A stretch of 5,802 nt of DNA from an uncultured Marinicella sp. (GCA_938008005.1 CALLLZ010000014.1:1-5802), one strand, 5' to 3'. Shown: positions 1 through 5,716, counted from the first letter of the stretch. Notes: generated by a model not told the origin, from the sequence alone. A program made the numbers and translations.

Positions 1-777
1 AAACCAATTCATTCTTTTAAGCTGTTTTACCATGCTTGGTGAACCCGGAATGTAAACTTCAATATTGGGAATTCCAGTATTGTGATAAGCCGTAGAAACA
101 TCACCCCATGGAATCGTCATGGCCAATTTCTCACCTCCTCCAAAGTCAATCTTTCTGGTTTTTGCTGCCAAAGGGACCGTAATGATCTCTCCATTCTTTC
201 TCACTTTCCCTCCATGAGGCAAAGCCTCTGCCGATGTCTTGGCCGTACCAGGACTGAAACCAGAACGCGAGTCAAAACCCAAAGTTAAATGTGTGGCATC
301 AGGCATCATACTTTTAAGTTTACCTGCCACACAATCAGTTGGAATCACATCAAAACCCACTCCAGGGCATAACACAATCCCACGATCTCTGGCAGCAGCA
401 TCTAAGCTGGCACCCAATTCAAATACGTCTATTTCACCTGTAATGTCGATGTAATGGGCTTGCTGTTTCAAACATGCTTGCATCATCGTGTCAGCAGTTT
501 GAGAGAAAGGCCCAGCGCAATTCAAAACCAAAGCCATTTGACTGATTAATGCGTCTGACTTCTGTAAGGCATTGATATCAAAAAACCGATATTCCAAGTC
601 ATATTCCGCAGCCAATGCTTTAACTTTTTCTTCACTGCGACCGGCTACGATAGGCTTCATTCCAAATTTAACAGCTTTATCTACAATCAATTTTCCTGAG
701 TAACCTGTGGCACCATAAATCATCCAATTAGAGTGGACCTTATTTGTTTCTGTTTGATTTTGTTCTTTGGCGCTCAT
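1..777 (-). CDS. Saccharopine dehydrogenase-like NADP-binding reductase, 3' end cut by window
   Basis: The minus frame from ATG 777-775 stays open for all 259 codons to the left edge, so the C-terminus is missing. I recall relatives of about 350 residues. A Rossmann nucleotide-binding motif GATGYSG lies at residues 22-28, preceded by a hydrophobic strand. AGR (45-47) follows at the second strand, where Arg suggests NADP(H). NCAGPF (86-91), HYIDITGE (108-115) and PGVGFDVIPTDC (138-149) are hallmarks of the saccharopine dehydrogenase / trans-acting enoyl reductase superfamily (compare mycobacterial Rv2953 and human SCCPDH). GTAKTSAEALPHGG and IPWGDVSTAYHNTGIPNIEVY further along fit the same group. 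It is probably a soluble reductase of lipid or acyl-thioester substrates; true saccharopine dehydrogenase activity is unlikely from context. Its ATG overlaps the stop of the upstream SDR by 4 nt (ATGA), implying cotranscription and coupled translation. Family is confident; substrate is unknown. Confidence 0.88.
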   Translation of the reverse strand, partial: MSAKEQNQTETNKVHSNWMIYGATGYSGKLIVDKAVKFGMKPIVAGRSEEKVKALAAEYDLEYRFFDINALQKSDALISQMALVLNCAGPFSQTADTMMQACLKQQAHYIDITGEIDVFELGASLDAAARDRGIVLCPGVGFDVIPTDCVAGKLKSMMPDATHLTLGFDSRSGFSPGTAKTSAEALPHGGKVRKNGEIITVPLAAKTRKIDFGGGEKLAMTIPWGDVSTAYHNTGIPNIEVYIPGSPSMVKQLKRMNWF

Positions 778-1685
778 TTAAACATCCTCTTGATCATTTT
801 CAGTTTCTGTTTGAAAAAATAGTTAGGGAACCACCTTGAAATTCTGTACTGCCATTTAGTTTGGCTGTCACATAAAACCATAAACTGTTGATTTTTTATG
901 GCATTCAAAATCATTTGAGCCACATCATCAGCAGTGTATTTTGAATTCTGCATCCACCTATTGATTTGACTTTTTATTTTTTCATCGGTACCCAACATGG
1001 AATCGGTTAATTTGGTTTGAAAAAATGCCGGGCAAACCACACTAACCCCAATATTATCAGCCGCCAGTTCACAACGCAAAGTCTCACTTAAGGCGTAAAC
1101 ACCCGCTTTGACCACATTGTATGAAGCCACACCTGGAGCCAAAGCTATGGCAGCAAAAGAAGCCACATTGACGATAGAAGCATTCGACCGTTTACGCAGT
1201 TCAGGAATAAAAGCCTGACACCCCCTAACCACCCCCATCAGGTTGATCTGCCATTGCCGGTCCCATTCGGCTTCGGTGGTTGTTTCCAAATTACCTTGTG
1301 AGCCAACTCCAGCGTTATTCACCATCACATCCACATATCCGAAGTGTTCAATAACTTGATCTTTAAGTACCAGCAATGCCTCACTGCGGGAAACATCACA
1401 ATGAAAATATGCAGCATCTACATCCAGTTGTTTAATTGCTTCAACAACTTCTGAGCCAGCTTCATCTTGCACATCTACAACCGCAATGTGGTAACCTATT
1501 CGGGCTGCAGCCAATGCCAATGCTTCACCTAAACCACTGGCCGCACCGGTAATGACCATCACTTGGTTCTTGTTTTGAGGTGATTGAGGGTTAATTACTC
1601 TTTGGGATTTATCATTATTCATAGCTGCATCATAACAAAAAAAGCGAACATTCACTCGCTTTTTGATATACTTGAAAAAATACAT
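774..1685 (-). CDS. Short-chain dehydrogenase/reductase (classical SDR) with basic C-terminal tail
   Basis: This is a classical SDR, an NAD(P)-dependent oxidoreductase of a hydroxyl/keto pair. Visible elements are TGAASGLG (46-53), an acidic D71 at the end of strand 2 (VVDVQ) suggesting NAD(H) preference, CDV with D97 for the adenine, NNAG (123-126) and the catalytic tetrad N148, S176, Y189 and K193 (YNVVK). After the Rossmann core comes a basic, aromatic tail of about 25 residues (from about 277) that might contact membrane or partner. The start is uncertain. ATG 1685 gives 303 residues, but its AAAGAGG touches the start codon with no spacer. ATG 1622 (M22) gives 282 residues, closer to normal for an SDR, but lacks a clear Shine-Dalgarno site. 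The stop TGA overlaps the ATG of the next gene. It is the first gene of the leftward unit and divergent from the acyl-CoA dehydrogenase gene. Substrate is unknown; a hydroxyacyl or long-chain alcohol compound fits the context. Confidence 0.9.
   Translation of the reverse strand: MYFFKYIKKRVNVRFFCYDAAMNNDKSQRVINPQSPQNKNQVMVITGAASGLGEALALAAARIGYHIAVVDVQDEAGSEVVEAIKQLDVDAAYFHCDVSRSEALLVLKDQVIEHFGYVDVMVNNAGVGSQGNLETTTEAEWDRQWQINLMGVVRGCQAFIPELRKRSNASIVNVASFAAIALAPGVASYNVVKAGVYALSETLRCELAADNIGVSVVCPAFFQTKLTDSMLGTDEKIKSQINRWMQNSKYTADDVAQMILNAIKNQQFMVLCDSQTKWQYRISRWFPNYFFKQKLKMIKRMFK
785..790 (-). promoter_or_regulatory. Ribosome binding site AGAGGA for the reductase at 777
   Basis: On the minus strand AGAGGA lies inside the last codons of the upstream SDR gene, 7 nt before the ATG at 777. 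This is good Shine-Dalgarno spacing and supports both this start and the 4-nt overlap between the two genes. Confidence 0.6.
1639..1664. terminator. Terminator-like hairpin in the SDR 5' region
   Basis: A 9-bp perfect stem (AAAAAGCGA at 1639-1647 with TCGCTTTTT at 1656-1664) encloses an 8-nt loop. The A-tract and T-tract flank a four-pair GCGA core, so it resembles a small bidirectional intrinsic terminator. It is AT-rich and probably weak. It lies inside the SDR reading frame if translation starts at 1685, but in the leader if translation starts at 1622. There it could limit leftward transcription or affect translation. It may equally be a by-product of low-GC coding sequence. Confidence 0.3.
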
Positions 1686-1710
1686 CCTCTTTAGTTAATT
1701 CAAATATACC
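1665..1710. repeat. Interrupted inverted repeat in the divergent promoter region, candidate operator
   Basis: GATATACTTGAA (1665-1676) and TTCAAATATACC (1699-1710) are inverted copies matching at 10 of 12 positions, separated by 22 nt and centred near 1687. Read outward, each arm gives TTCAA-R-TATA-Y-C followed by an A-run, toward its own gene. The symmetry across the only promoter-sized gap between the two units suggests either paired regulator half-sites, with the TetR protein encoded at 2929 as obvious candidate, or mirrored promoter elements. The arms are farther apart than in a typical compact TetR operator, so this call is tentative. Confidence 0.35.
1672..1699 (+). promoter_or_regulatory. 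Possible sigma-70 promoter for the rightward operon
   Basis: TTGAAA (1672-1677, five of six matches to TTGACA) is followed after 16 nt by GTTAAT (1694-1699, four of six matches to TATAAT). A start of transcription near 1706 would leave a leader of only about 12 nt before ATG 1718, or about 27 nt before the in-frame ATG at 1733. It overlaps the inverted repeat, so a bound repressor there could block it. This is motif matching by eye in AT-rich DNA and is weak. The leftward promoter must lie in the same stretch; the minus-strand TATATC at 1670-1665 is a possible -10 without a convincing -35. Confidence 0.28.
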
Positions 1711-1717
1711 AAAACTT

Positions 1718-2932
1718 ATGATCCAGAATGAAATGAAAACAATGAGTCATGATGATTTTTCTCATATGCTCAACCGAATTGATAATATGATTCATGAACA
1801 CATCATTCCATTGGAACCATTATTATTAAACCAACAATGGCCTGAACTGTTTACCCAACTTAATCAATTAAGAACCAAGATTAAAGCACAACGCTTATGG
1901 GCTCCGAATCTACCGGCATCAATCGGTGGCATGGACTTAAACACCAAGCAATTGGCCCAGATTGCTGAAGTCAGTGGCCAATCACCTTTAGGACACTATT
2001 GTTTTGGTTGCCAAGCACCTGATGCTGGTAATGCAGAACTTTTACACATGTATGCCAATGATTTCATACAATCTAACTTTTTACTGCCATTGGTTGATGG
2101 CCAGATTCGCAGCTGTTTTGCGATGACAGAGCCACATACTGCGGGTTCCAATCCAACTCTGTTGGACACCCGCGCAGAATTGGTTGATGGTCATTGGGTA
2201 ATTAATGGCAGGAAATGGTTCACCACAGCAGCTGATGGCTCAAATTTCACCATTGTAATGGCAGTTACAGATCCAGAAGCACATAGGCATCAACGAGCCA
2301 GCATGATCATTGTTCCGCTTGATAATCCCGGATACCGCAACTTGCGCAATATTCCCGTCATGGGTCATTCAGGGTCTGGATATTTTTCACACAGCGAAAT
2401 CGAGTTTACCGATTGTAAAGTACCTGCAAATCATTTAATTGGAAAACGTGGCCATGGATTTAAAATGGCACAACAACGATTAGGGCCAGGAAGAATTCAA
2501 CACTGTATGCGTTGGATTGGTATCGCCAAACGTTGTTTCAAACTGATGTGCCAACACGTTCAAAAAAGACAAATAACACCCACATCTACCCTAGCCGATC
2601 AAGCGGTTATACAAAGTAAAATTGCCGAATCCTTTGCTGCGATGAATGCTTCACGTGCATTGGTGATGGAAACTGCACAAATTGTTGATGAACAAGGTTT
2701 TGATGCTGCGAAACATCATATTTCAATGATTAAGTTTGAATGCGCAAATATGCTACAACTGGTGGTAGATAATGCCCTCCAATCAATGGGCGCTTTAGGC
2801 ATGACAGATGACAGCATCGTGGCTTTCTTTTACCGTGAAGAGCGTGCAGCAAGAATTTATGACGGCCCAGATGAAGTACACAAGATATCTTTGGCAAAAA
2901 GCCTACTTAAATCCATGGAATCAAACCATTGA
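1718..2932 (+). CDS. ACAD10/ACAD11-type acyl-CoA dehydrogenase family flavoprotein
   Basis: This is a 404-residue acyl-CoA dehydrogenase fold: N-terminal helical domain (about 10-130), beta domain (about 131-245) and C-terminal helical domain (about 250-398). CQAPDAGN (98-105), MTEP (136-139), W167-F-T-T, RLGPGRIQHCMR (254-265) and YDGPDEVH (381-388) place it in the ACAD10/ACAD11 clade. The family binds FAD. In this clade known members (P. putida LvaC, mammalian ACAD10/11) act on 4-phospho-acyl-CoAs, which I infer here from the kinase gene downstream. The usual catalytic Glu position (YEG) is Asp382, as I recall for the clade, and the common RxxFG segment reads R284-QITP. No good Shine-Dalgarno precedes ATG 1718. 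In-frame ATGs at 1733 and 1742 are alternative starts, also with poor sites. The stop overlaps the TetR start by 4 nt. It is the first gene of the rightward operon and soluble, with no signal peptide. Confidence 0.93.
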   Translation: MIQNEMKTMSHDDFSHMLNRIDNMIHEHIIPLEPLLLNQQWPELFTQLNQLRTKIKAQRLWAPNLPASIGGMDLNTKQLAQIAEVSGQSPLGHYCFGCQAPDAGNAELLHMYANDFIQSNFLLPLVDGQIRSCFAMTEPHTAGSNPTLLDTRAELVDGHWVINGRKWFTTAADGSNFTIVMAVTDPEAHRHQRASMIIVPLDNPGYRNLRNIPVMGHSGSGYFSHSEIEFTDCKVPANHLIGKRGHGFKMAQQRLGPGRIQHCMRWIGIAKRCFKLMCQHVQKRQITPTSTLADQAVIQSKIAESFAAMNASRALVMETAQIVDEQGFDAAKHHISMIKFECANMLQLVVDNALQSMGALGMTDDSIVAFFYREERAARIYDGPDEVHKISLAKSLLKSMESNH

Positions 2933-3624
2933 TCAATCTAAGCTATGAAGCTTTCAACCAAGAATTTGACGCCTTAATTGGTAATGAATGGACTTGTCTA
3001 TTTGATTTAAATCACCATAAGTTGAATCTTAAAAATCGTAACATCGCCACCAAAAAATTTCAAACCATCATTGAATGCGTGTTTAAACTGTCACATAGCA
3101 AAGGTTTTCAAGCCATGACACTGAGAGATTTAAGCCAAGAATCAGGTATCAGCATGGGCGGTTTGTATAAATACTTTACCAACAAATCACAAATAGCAGA
3201 AATGGTTCATACAGCAATGGTTCATATGGCTGAAACGTGTTTAAAAATATCAGACCAAAAAGAAGATGACCCTATATTCGAGCTTAATGAACTTTTGGCA
3301 AAACACATTTACTTGAGTGAGCGCTTGAAAACGTGGTTCTATTTTGTATTTATGGAGGCAAAAAGTTTAGAAAAACCTTTGATCGAGACCATTATTGCCT
3401 CAGAACAACATATGGAAAATGCCATTTATCAATTGATCAAACATGCCATCGACAAAGATTTATGCACATGTACCAACCCTGAGTTTGTGGCTGCAATGCT
3501 AAAAGTCATGTTGCAAGAATGGTATCTAAAAACATGGAAGTATCAACAAAAAAATATCAACGCTGATCAATACGTGGCTAATTTATTACTCAGTGTCTAT
3601 CAATTATTGGGAGTTAAGTCGTGA
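2929..3624 (+). CDS. TetR-family transcriptional regulator, TTG start, N-terminal extension
   Basis: This 231-residue protein has a TetR-type helix-turn-helix domain at about 43-90. It contains KGFQAMTLRDLSQESGIS (58-75) and GGLYKYFTNKSQ (77-88), the pattern of a DNA-binding three-helix bundle. The helical C-terminal part (about 95-231) would bind a ligand, plausibly an acyl-CoA or related intermediate. The start is TTG 2929, overlapping the acyl-CoA dehydrogenase stop as TTGA, with only a weak GGA upstream. Translation probably depends on coupling and should be low, suiting a repressor. About 42 residues precede the DNA-binding domain, unusual for TetR proteins; their sequence (YEAFNQEFDALIG) looks coding. 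An in-frame TTG at 3022 would remove the extension and give a conventional 200 residues, but would leave an 89-nt gap. Likely role: local control of both divergent units through the site near 1665-1710. Ligand and operator are inferred. Confidence 0.9.
   Translation: MINLSYEAFNQEFDALIGNEWTCLFDLNHHKLNLKNRNIATKKFQTIIECVFKLSHSKGFQAMTLRDLSQESGISMGGLYKYFTNKSQIAEMVHTAMVHMAETCLKISDQKEDDPIFELNELLAKHIYLSERLKTWFYFVFMEAKSLEKPLIETIIASEQHMENAIYQLIKHAIDKDLCTCTNPEFVAAMLKVMLQEWYLKTWKYQQKNINADQYVANLLLSVYQLLGVKS
3609..3613 (+). promoter_or_regulatory. Ribosome binding site GGGAG fixing the GTG start at 3621
   Basis: GGGAG lies 7 nt upstream of GTG 3621, inside the last codons of the TetR gene. It is the clearest Shine-Dalgarno site in the rightward operon and supports the GTG start and the GTGA 4-nt overlap. 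Confidence 0.6.
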
Positions 3625-4625
3625 ATTCAAAACAGCAACAACAAATTGCCACCTACATTCAGAAACATTTAAACACCCAAGGGCACATTAATTTTAAAGC
3701 ATTCAAAGGTGGGGCATCCAACCTAACCTTTTCCATCCAAGATGACCAAAATGAATGGATTATGCGGACATCACCGCCTGGAACCAAAGCCAAAGGCGCA
3801 CATGACATGCACCGTGAATACCAACTTTTGAAACAACTACATAGCGATTTCCCATTGTGCCCTAAAGTTGTACTGATATGCCAAGATGAAACTGTATTTG
3901 AACGCGAGTTTTATTTGATGCAACCAATCAACGGTATCATTATCAGACAACAATTACCTGAAATTTACCAAGGTGCTGATTTAAGCTTATTATGTAAAGA
4001 GCTGGCTCAAGTCCATCACCAGTTACATCAAGTCCCCACAGAAAAGTTGCAGAGGTTCAACAAAGGCCCAGGATACATTGACCGTCAAATCTCAGGCTGG
4101 ATACATCGATATACTCGAGTTGCACCCACACAAGATATTGCCGAACCGGTAATCAAATGGCTGGTAGAAAATCAACCTGAAGACAATCGACCATACACCT
4201 TAATTCACAACGATTACAAGTTTGATAACGTGGTTTTTAATCCAATAAATAATAGCCAGATTATTGGTGTTTTGGATTGGGAAATGACCACAATTGGGGA
4301 CCCTTTAATGGACTTGGGTTGTTCATTGGCTTATTGGTTTGAAGCCGCAGATCATGAGCTACTCAAAAAGATCAGCATGATGCCTACATACCTGGATGGC
4401 ATGTTAACCCGTGATGAAATGGTACACCAATACTGCCTAGCCAGCGGCCAATCGATTGACAATTATCACTATTACTATATATACGGCCTGTTTAGATTAG
4501 CGGTAATATTACAACAAATTTATTACCGATATGAACAAGGACAGTCTGACAACCCAGCATTTAAACCACTGGGAATGGTGCGTGATCTGATTTTAAAACA
4601 AGCCATTGATCATTTAAAAAAATAA
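3621..4625 (+). CDS. APH-fold phosphotransferase, ACAD10/11 kinase-domain type (LvaA-like)
   Basis: This 334-residue kinase has the aminoglycoside-phosphotransferase fold. The glycine-rich start GGASNLTF lies at 30-37. The ATP-site strand WIMR (46-49) has Arg where kinases usually have Lys, then PPG (52-54), and HREY (64-67) supplies the helix-C Glu66. YLMQPINGIIIR (98-109) forms the hinge. Brenner's motif HNDYKFDN (196-203) gives catalytic D198 and N203, and VLDWE (217-221) the metal-binding D219. GDPLMDLG (226-233) is typical of the ACAD10/11 group. Antibiotic resistance is unlikely. The family is the free-standing form of the N-terminal half of mammalian ACAD10/11 and resembles P. putida LvaA, which phosphorylates the 4-hydroxyl of 4-hydroxyvaleryl-CoA. 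By inference it phosphorylates a hydroxyacyl-CoA for the dehydrogenase encoded at 1718. It starts with GTG, coupled to TetR. No LvaB-like small partner gene is nearby. Fold is certain; substrate is inferred. Confidence 0.92.
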   Translation: MNSKQQQQIATYIQKHLNTQGHINFKAFKGGASNLTFSIQDDQNEWIMRTSPPGTKAKGAHDMHREYQLLKQLHSDFPLCPKVVLICQDETVFEREFYLMQPINGIIIRQQLPEIYQGADLSLLCKELAQVHHQLHQVPTEKLQRFNKGPGYIDRQISGWIHRYTRVAPTQDIAEPVIKWLVENQPEDNRPYTLIHNDYKFDNVVFNPINNSQIIGVLDWEMTTIGDPLMDLGCSLAYWFEAADHELLKKISMMPTYLDGMLTRDEMVHQYCLASGQSIDNYHYYYIYGLFRLAVILQQIYYRYEQGQSDNPAFKPLGMVRDLILKQAIDHLKK

Positions 4626-4656
4626 CCAGCTGAAACATTAATCAAAATAATTAACT

Positions 4657-4664
4657 GAGAAAAG
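4657..4664 (+). promoter_or_regulatory. Weak ribosome binding site before the second SDR
   Basis: GAGAAAAG ends one base before ATG 4666; its GAGA part is 5 nt from the start codon. The 40-nt gap 4626-4665 shows no hairpin with a T-run, so read-through from the kinase gene is expected and this gene most likely belongs to the same operon. Confidence 0.35.
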
Positions 4665-4665
4665 T

Positions 4666-5418
4666 ATGAATCAATTTAACGATAAAGTTGTCCTTATTAC
4701 AGGTGCCAGCCGTGGTATCGGCGAAGCCATAGCCCATCAATTCGCCGCACAAGGCGCACAAGTTATTGTCAGTTCACGCTCTCAAGAAGGCATTGACGCT
4801 GTTGCAAATGCAATTCAAGCCAAGGGTGGCCAAGCCATAGGAATCACTTGCCATAATGGTGACAAAGAATCTCGAATTAATTTAATTAAACAAACCATCG
4901 AACAATTTGGCCAGTTAGATGTAATGATCAACAATGCCGCTGCCAACCCCTACTTTGGCAATGTTTTAGATATGGGCTTCACTGCCATCCAAAAAACCAT
5001 AGAAGTCAATATCGAAGGCTATTTCCACATGAGTCAATTGGCAGGTCAACAAATGCGATCGCAAAAATCAGGTGTCATTCTAAACACTTCCTCAGTCAAT
5101 GGTCGCACTTCTGGTTTTAATCAATCACTGTATTCAGCATCCAAAGCCTCCATCATCTCAATGACTGAAAGTTTTGCTAAAGAATGTGCTCCTTTCGGCA
5201 TCAGGGTCAATGCGATTTTGCCCGGCTTGACTGACACCAAGTTTGCATCTGCACTTACACAAAATGAAGCCATGCTGAAAATGATTCTTCCACAAATACC
5301 TTTGGGACGAATAGCACAGCCAGAAGAAATTGCACCTGCCTATTTATTTCTAGCCTCTGATGCAGCCAAATACATCACTGGTATCAGCTTACCTGTCGAC
5401 GGTGGTTTATTGGCATAG
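4666..5418 (+). CDS. DHRS4-like short-chain dehydrogenase/reductase
   Basis: This complete 250-residue classical SDR carries TGASRGIG (12-19), SSR (36-38) after strand 2 indicating NADP(H), NNAA (88-91) in place of the common NNAG, N114, S142, Y155 and K159 (YSASK) as catalytic residues, PG (185-186), and the closing ITG (237-239) with PVDGG (243-247). CHNGD (61-65) replaces the usual acidic adenine-contact motif, and NAAANPYFG follows; both resemble the CHVG and NAAVNPFFG stretches of mammalian DHRS4 carbonyl reductase. A likely reaction is NADPH-dependent reduction of a keto group, or its reverse, on an acyl-CoA or similar compound. That would parallel LvaD, the SDR that reduces levulinyl-CoA. 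It lies 40 nt after the kinase gene on the same strand and seems to be the last gene of the operon. Family is certain; substrate and direction are not visible. Confidence 0.93.
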   Translation: MNQFNDKVVLITGASRGIGEAIAHQFAAQGAQVIVSSRSQEGIDAVANAIQAKGGQAIGITCHNGDKESRINLIKQTIEQFGQLDVMINNAAANPYFGNVLDMGFTAIQKTIEVNIEGYFHMSQLAGQQMRSQKSGVILNTSSVNGRTSGFNQSLYSASKASIISMTESFAKECAPFGIRVNAILPGLTDTKFASALTQNEAMLKMILPQIPLGRIAQPEEIAPAYLFLASDAAKYITGISLPVDGGLLA

Positions 5419-5451
5419 TGAATTTCTTGAAATAGCTGTTTTGAAGATTCA

Positions 5452-5498
5452 ATTGATTTTTGTTTGTATTTAACGAATATCTACAAACAAAAATCAAT
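5452..5498. repeat. Perfect 17-bp inverted repeat downstream of the operon
   Basis: ATTGATTTTTGTTTGTA (5452-5468) is the exact reverse complement of 5482-5498, around a 13-nt loop (5469-5481). It begins 33 nt after the second SDR stop, so it may end or stabilise the operon transcript. It is not a textbook intrinsic terminator: each arm has only 3 G/C pairs and GGCACTACTG follows instead of a T-run. Alternatives are a regulator site for the gene to the right or a small dispersed repeat. Confidence 0.6.
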
Positions 5499-5549
5499 GG
5501 CACTACTGACTGACTTTTATGAACAATGATTAACATACCCTCTCTTTTT

Positions 5550-5569
5550 ACTGATATATAGAAATCAGT
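5550..5569. repeat. Small hairpin-forming inverted repeat
   Basis: ACTGAT (5550-5555) pairs with ATCAGT (5564-5569) across an 8-nt loop. The right arm overlaps a second possible pairing, CAGTT (5566-5570) with AACTG (5575-5579), so the two hairpins would exclude each other. Both are short and AT-rich and may be chance. Confidence 0.2.
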
Positions 5570-5596
5570 TTCTTAACTGTAGACTTGAAACAAGCC

Positions 5597-5641
5597 AAAC
5601 CATTTACCGACACGCCACTTAAAGGCTTATGGCGATGGTTT
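5597..5641. repeat. Nested inverted repeats able to form a bulged stem-loop
   Basis: AAACCAT (5597-5603) pairs with ATGGTTT (5635-5641). Inside, CGCCA (5613-5617) pairs with TGGCG (5630-5634) around a 12-nt loop, leaving a 9-nt bulge on the left side only. The two right arms are contiguous, so the whole could fold as one structure of 12 pairs. It is more GC-rich than its surroundings and is followed by a short TTTT. It could be an RNA structure or a weak terminator; I recognise no named RNA family. Confidence 0.3.
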
Positions 5642-5687
5642 TAGACCTCAGCGCAACAATGATCAGATAAATGTTATTTAATTTCCA

Positions 5688-5716
5688 TTGAAGCCATGAG
5701 AACATAGATAGATAAC
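5688..5716 (+). promoter_or_regulatory. Possible sigma-70 promoter toward the right edge
   Basis: TTGAAG (5688-5693) and GATAAC (5711-5716) each match the sigma-70 consensus at four of six positions and are spaced by 17 nt. Transcription would start near 5723, ahead of the AGGAGG at 5734 and the possible gene start at 5767. Weak by-eye evidence. Confidence 0.25.

Noticed and set aside
82..454. Two overlapping plus-strand open frames (82-288 and 239-454)
   Set aside because: They lie antisense to the reductase gene on the minus strand, which shows clear family motifs throughout; their products look like random composition, with no domain or ribosome binding site.
1..777. Lysine biosynthesis role (true saccharopine dehydrogenase)
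   Set aside because: The motifs fit the broader reductase superfamily, and the neighbours are lipid-type enzymes; no lysine-pathway gene is present.
3621..4625. Aminoglycoside or macrolide resistance kinase
   Set aside because: Although the APH fold is clear, the GDPLMDLG and PPG motifs and the neighbouring acyl-CoA dehydrogenase gene point to the ACAD10/11-type metabolic kinase.
4626..4665. Terminator or promoter between the kinase and the second SDR
   Set aside because: The 40-nt gap has no hairpin with a T-run and no convincing -35/-10 pair, so the genes are treated as one operon.
5581..5650. Possible integron attC or transposon end around the nested inverted repeats, with TAGAC-like sequences on both sides
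   Set aside because: No matching core-site sequences (RYYYAAC / GTTRRRY) are arranged as in attC, the TAGAC match is only five bases, and no integrase or transposase is present.
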